This document shows, piece after piece, positions 37,978 through 37,978 of a stretch of DNA of 37,978 nucleotides. The stretch's first letter is position 1; each line of letters opens with the position of its first letter. The stretch is from an uncultured Caryophanales bacterium (GTDB taxonomy: Bacteria > Bacillota_I > Bacilli_A > RF39 > UBA660). Location of the stretch: the NCBI GenBank assembly GCA_947168625.1, contig CAMVMQ010000004.1:1-37978 (forward strand), written 5' to 3'. The notes beneath the pieces are model-generated. The model worked only from the letters and a program-made list of their open reading frames with translations. It was not told where the DNA came from and ran no database searches. The translations under genes were made by a program, and so were the position numbers.

Positions 37978-37978
37978 T

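Noticed and set aside
1..37978. CRISPR array, tRNA or rRNA genes, transposase or integrase
   Set aside because: I saw no regularly spaced repeats, no tRNA-like cloverleaf with conserved GTTCRA loop, and no recombinase motifs, although a tRNA search program was not available to me.

Overview
The window is an AT-rich bacterial chromosome segment in which every supported gene lies on the minus strand. It suggests a low-G+C Gram-positive (Bacillota, Bacilli-like, perhaps an uncultured relative of the Mollicutes). The reasons are the S10-spc-alpha ribosomal order, the infC-rpmI-rplT unit, miaB followed by a YlbF/YmcA-family gene, DivIVA and SepF, and strong AGGAGG ribosome-binding sites. TGA is a real stop here: adk, miaB, trxB and the longer prepilin-like gene end in TGA within tight overlaps. 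The code is therefore standard, and the wall and division genes indicate a walled cell. rpmD (uL30) is absent, as in Mollicutes. I could not run database searches, so assignments rest on motifs and gene order.

Layout, read in the direction of transcription (high to low coordinates). 37978-36021: a sigma-A-type promoter drives glutathione peroxidase, thioredoxin reductase and a cyclophilin-like lipoprotein, ending in a terminator. 36009-34073: a Y-family lesion-bypass polymerase with a YolD-like partner, behind a strong promoter and a candidate LexA box. 34068-33195: a TtcA-like PP-loop tRNA-thiolation enzyme. 33217-24973: a surface/secretome block with an anchored Ig-like protein, a dockerin- and SH3-bearing glucosaminidase, a cadherin-like membrane protein, a degenerate NodB-fold protein, an active-looking PASTA plus polysaccharide deacetylase, and two prepilin-like proteins. 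24963-24041: sepF-divIVA. 24028-22538: VanZ-like, ybeY, cdd. 22508-21040: infC (apparent AUA start, with leader attenuator), rpmI, rplT. 21039-20398: a Phd/YefM-YoeB toxin-antitoxin module bounded by 37-bp perfect direct repeats that copy the rplT 3' end and terminator. 20382-14926: lepA, a divergent RNase II/R-like protein, miaB and a YlbF-family gene. 14728-14253: a helical hypothetical protein. 14204-14070: a tiny ORF with its own terminator. 14031-1: the S10-spc-alpha cluster, from a consensus promoter and structured leader through rpsJ to the 5' part of rpoA.

The main novelties are five. First, an unrecognised 216-residue protein is inserted between rpsN and rpsH inside the ribosomal cluster. 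Second, the toxin-antitoxin cassette has repeat boundaries that record its insertion at the rplT terminator. Third, two initiation-factor genes use non-ATG starts (TTG for infA, ATA for infC). Fourth, the RNase II-like protein has a metal-site Asp replaced by Cys and no S1 domain. Fifth, one catalytic-looking deacetylase has a degenerate NodB-fold neighbour.
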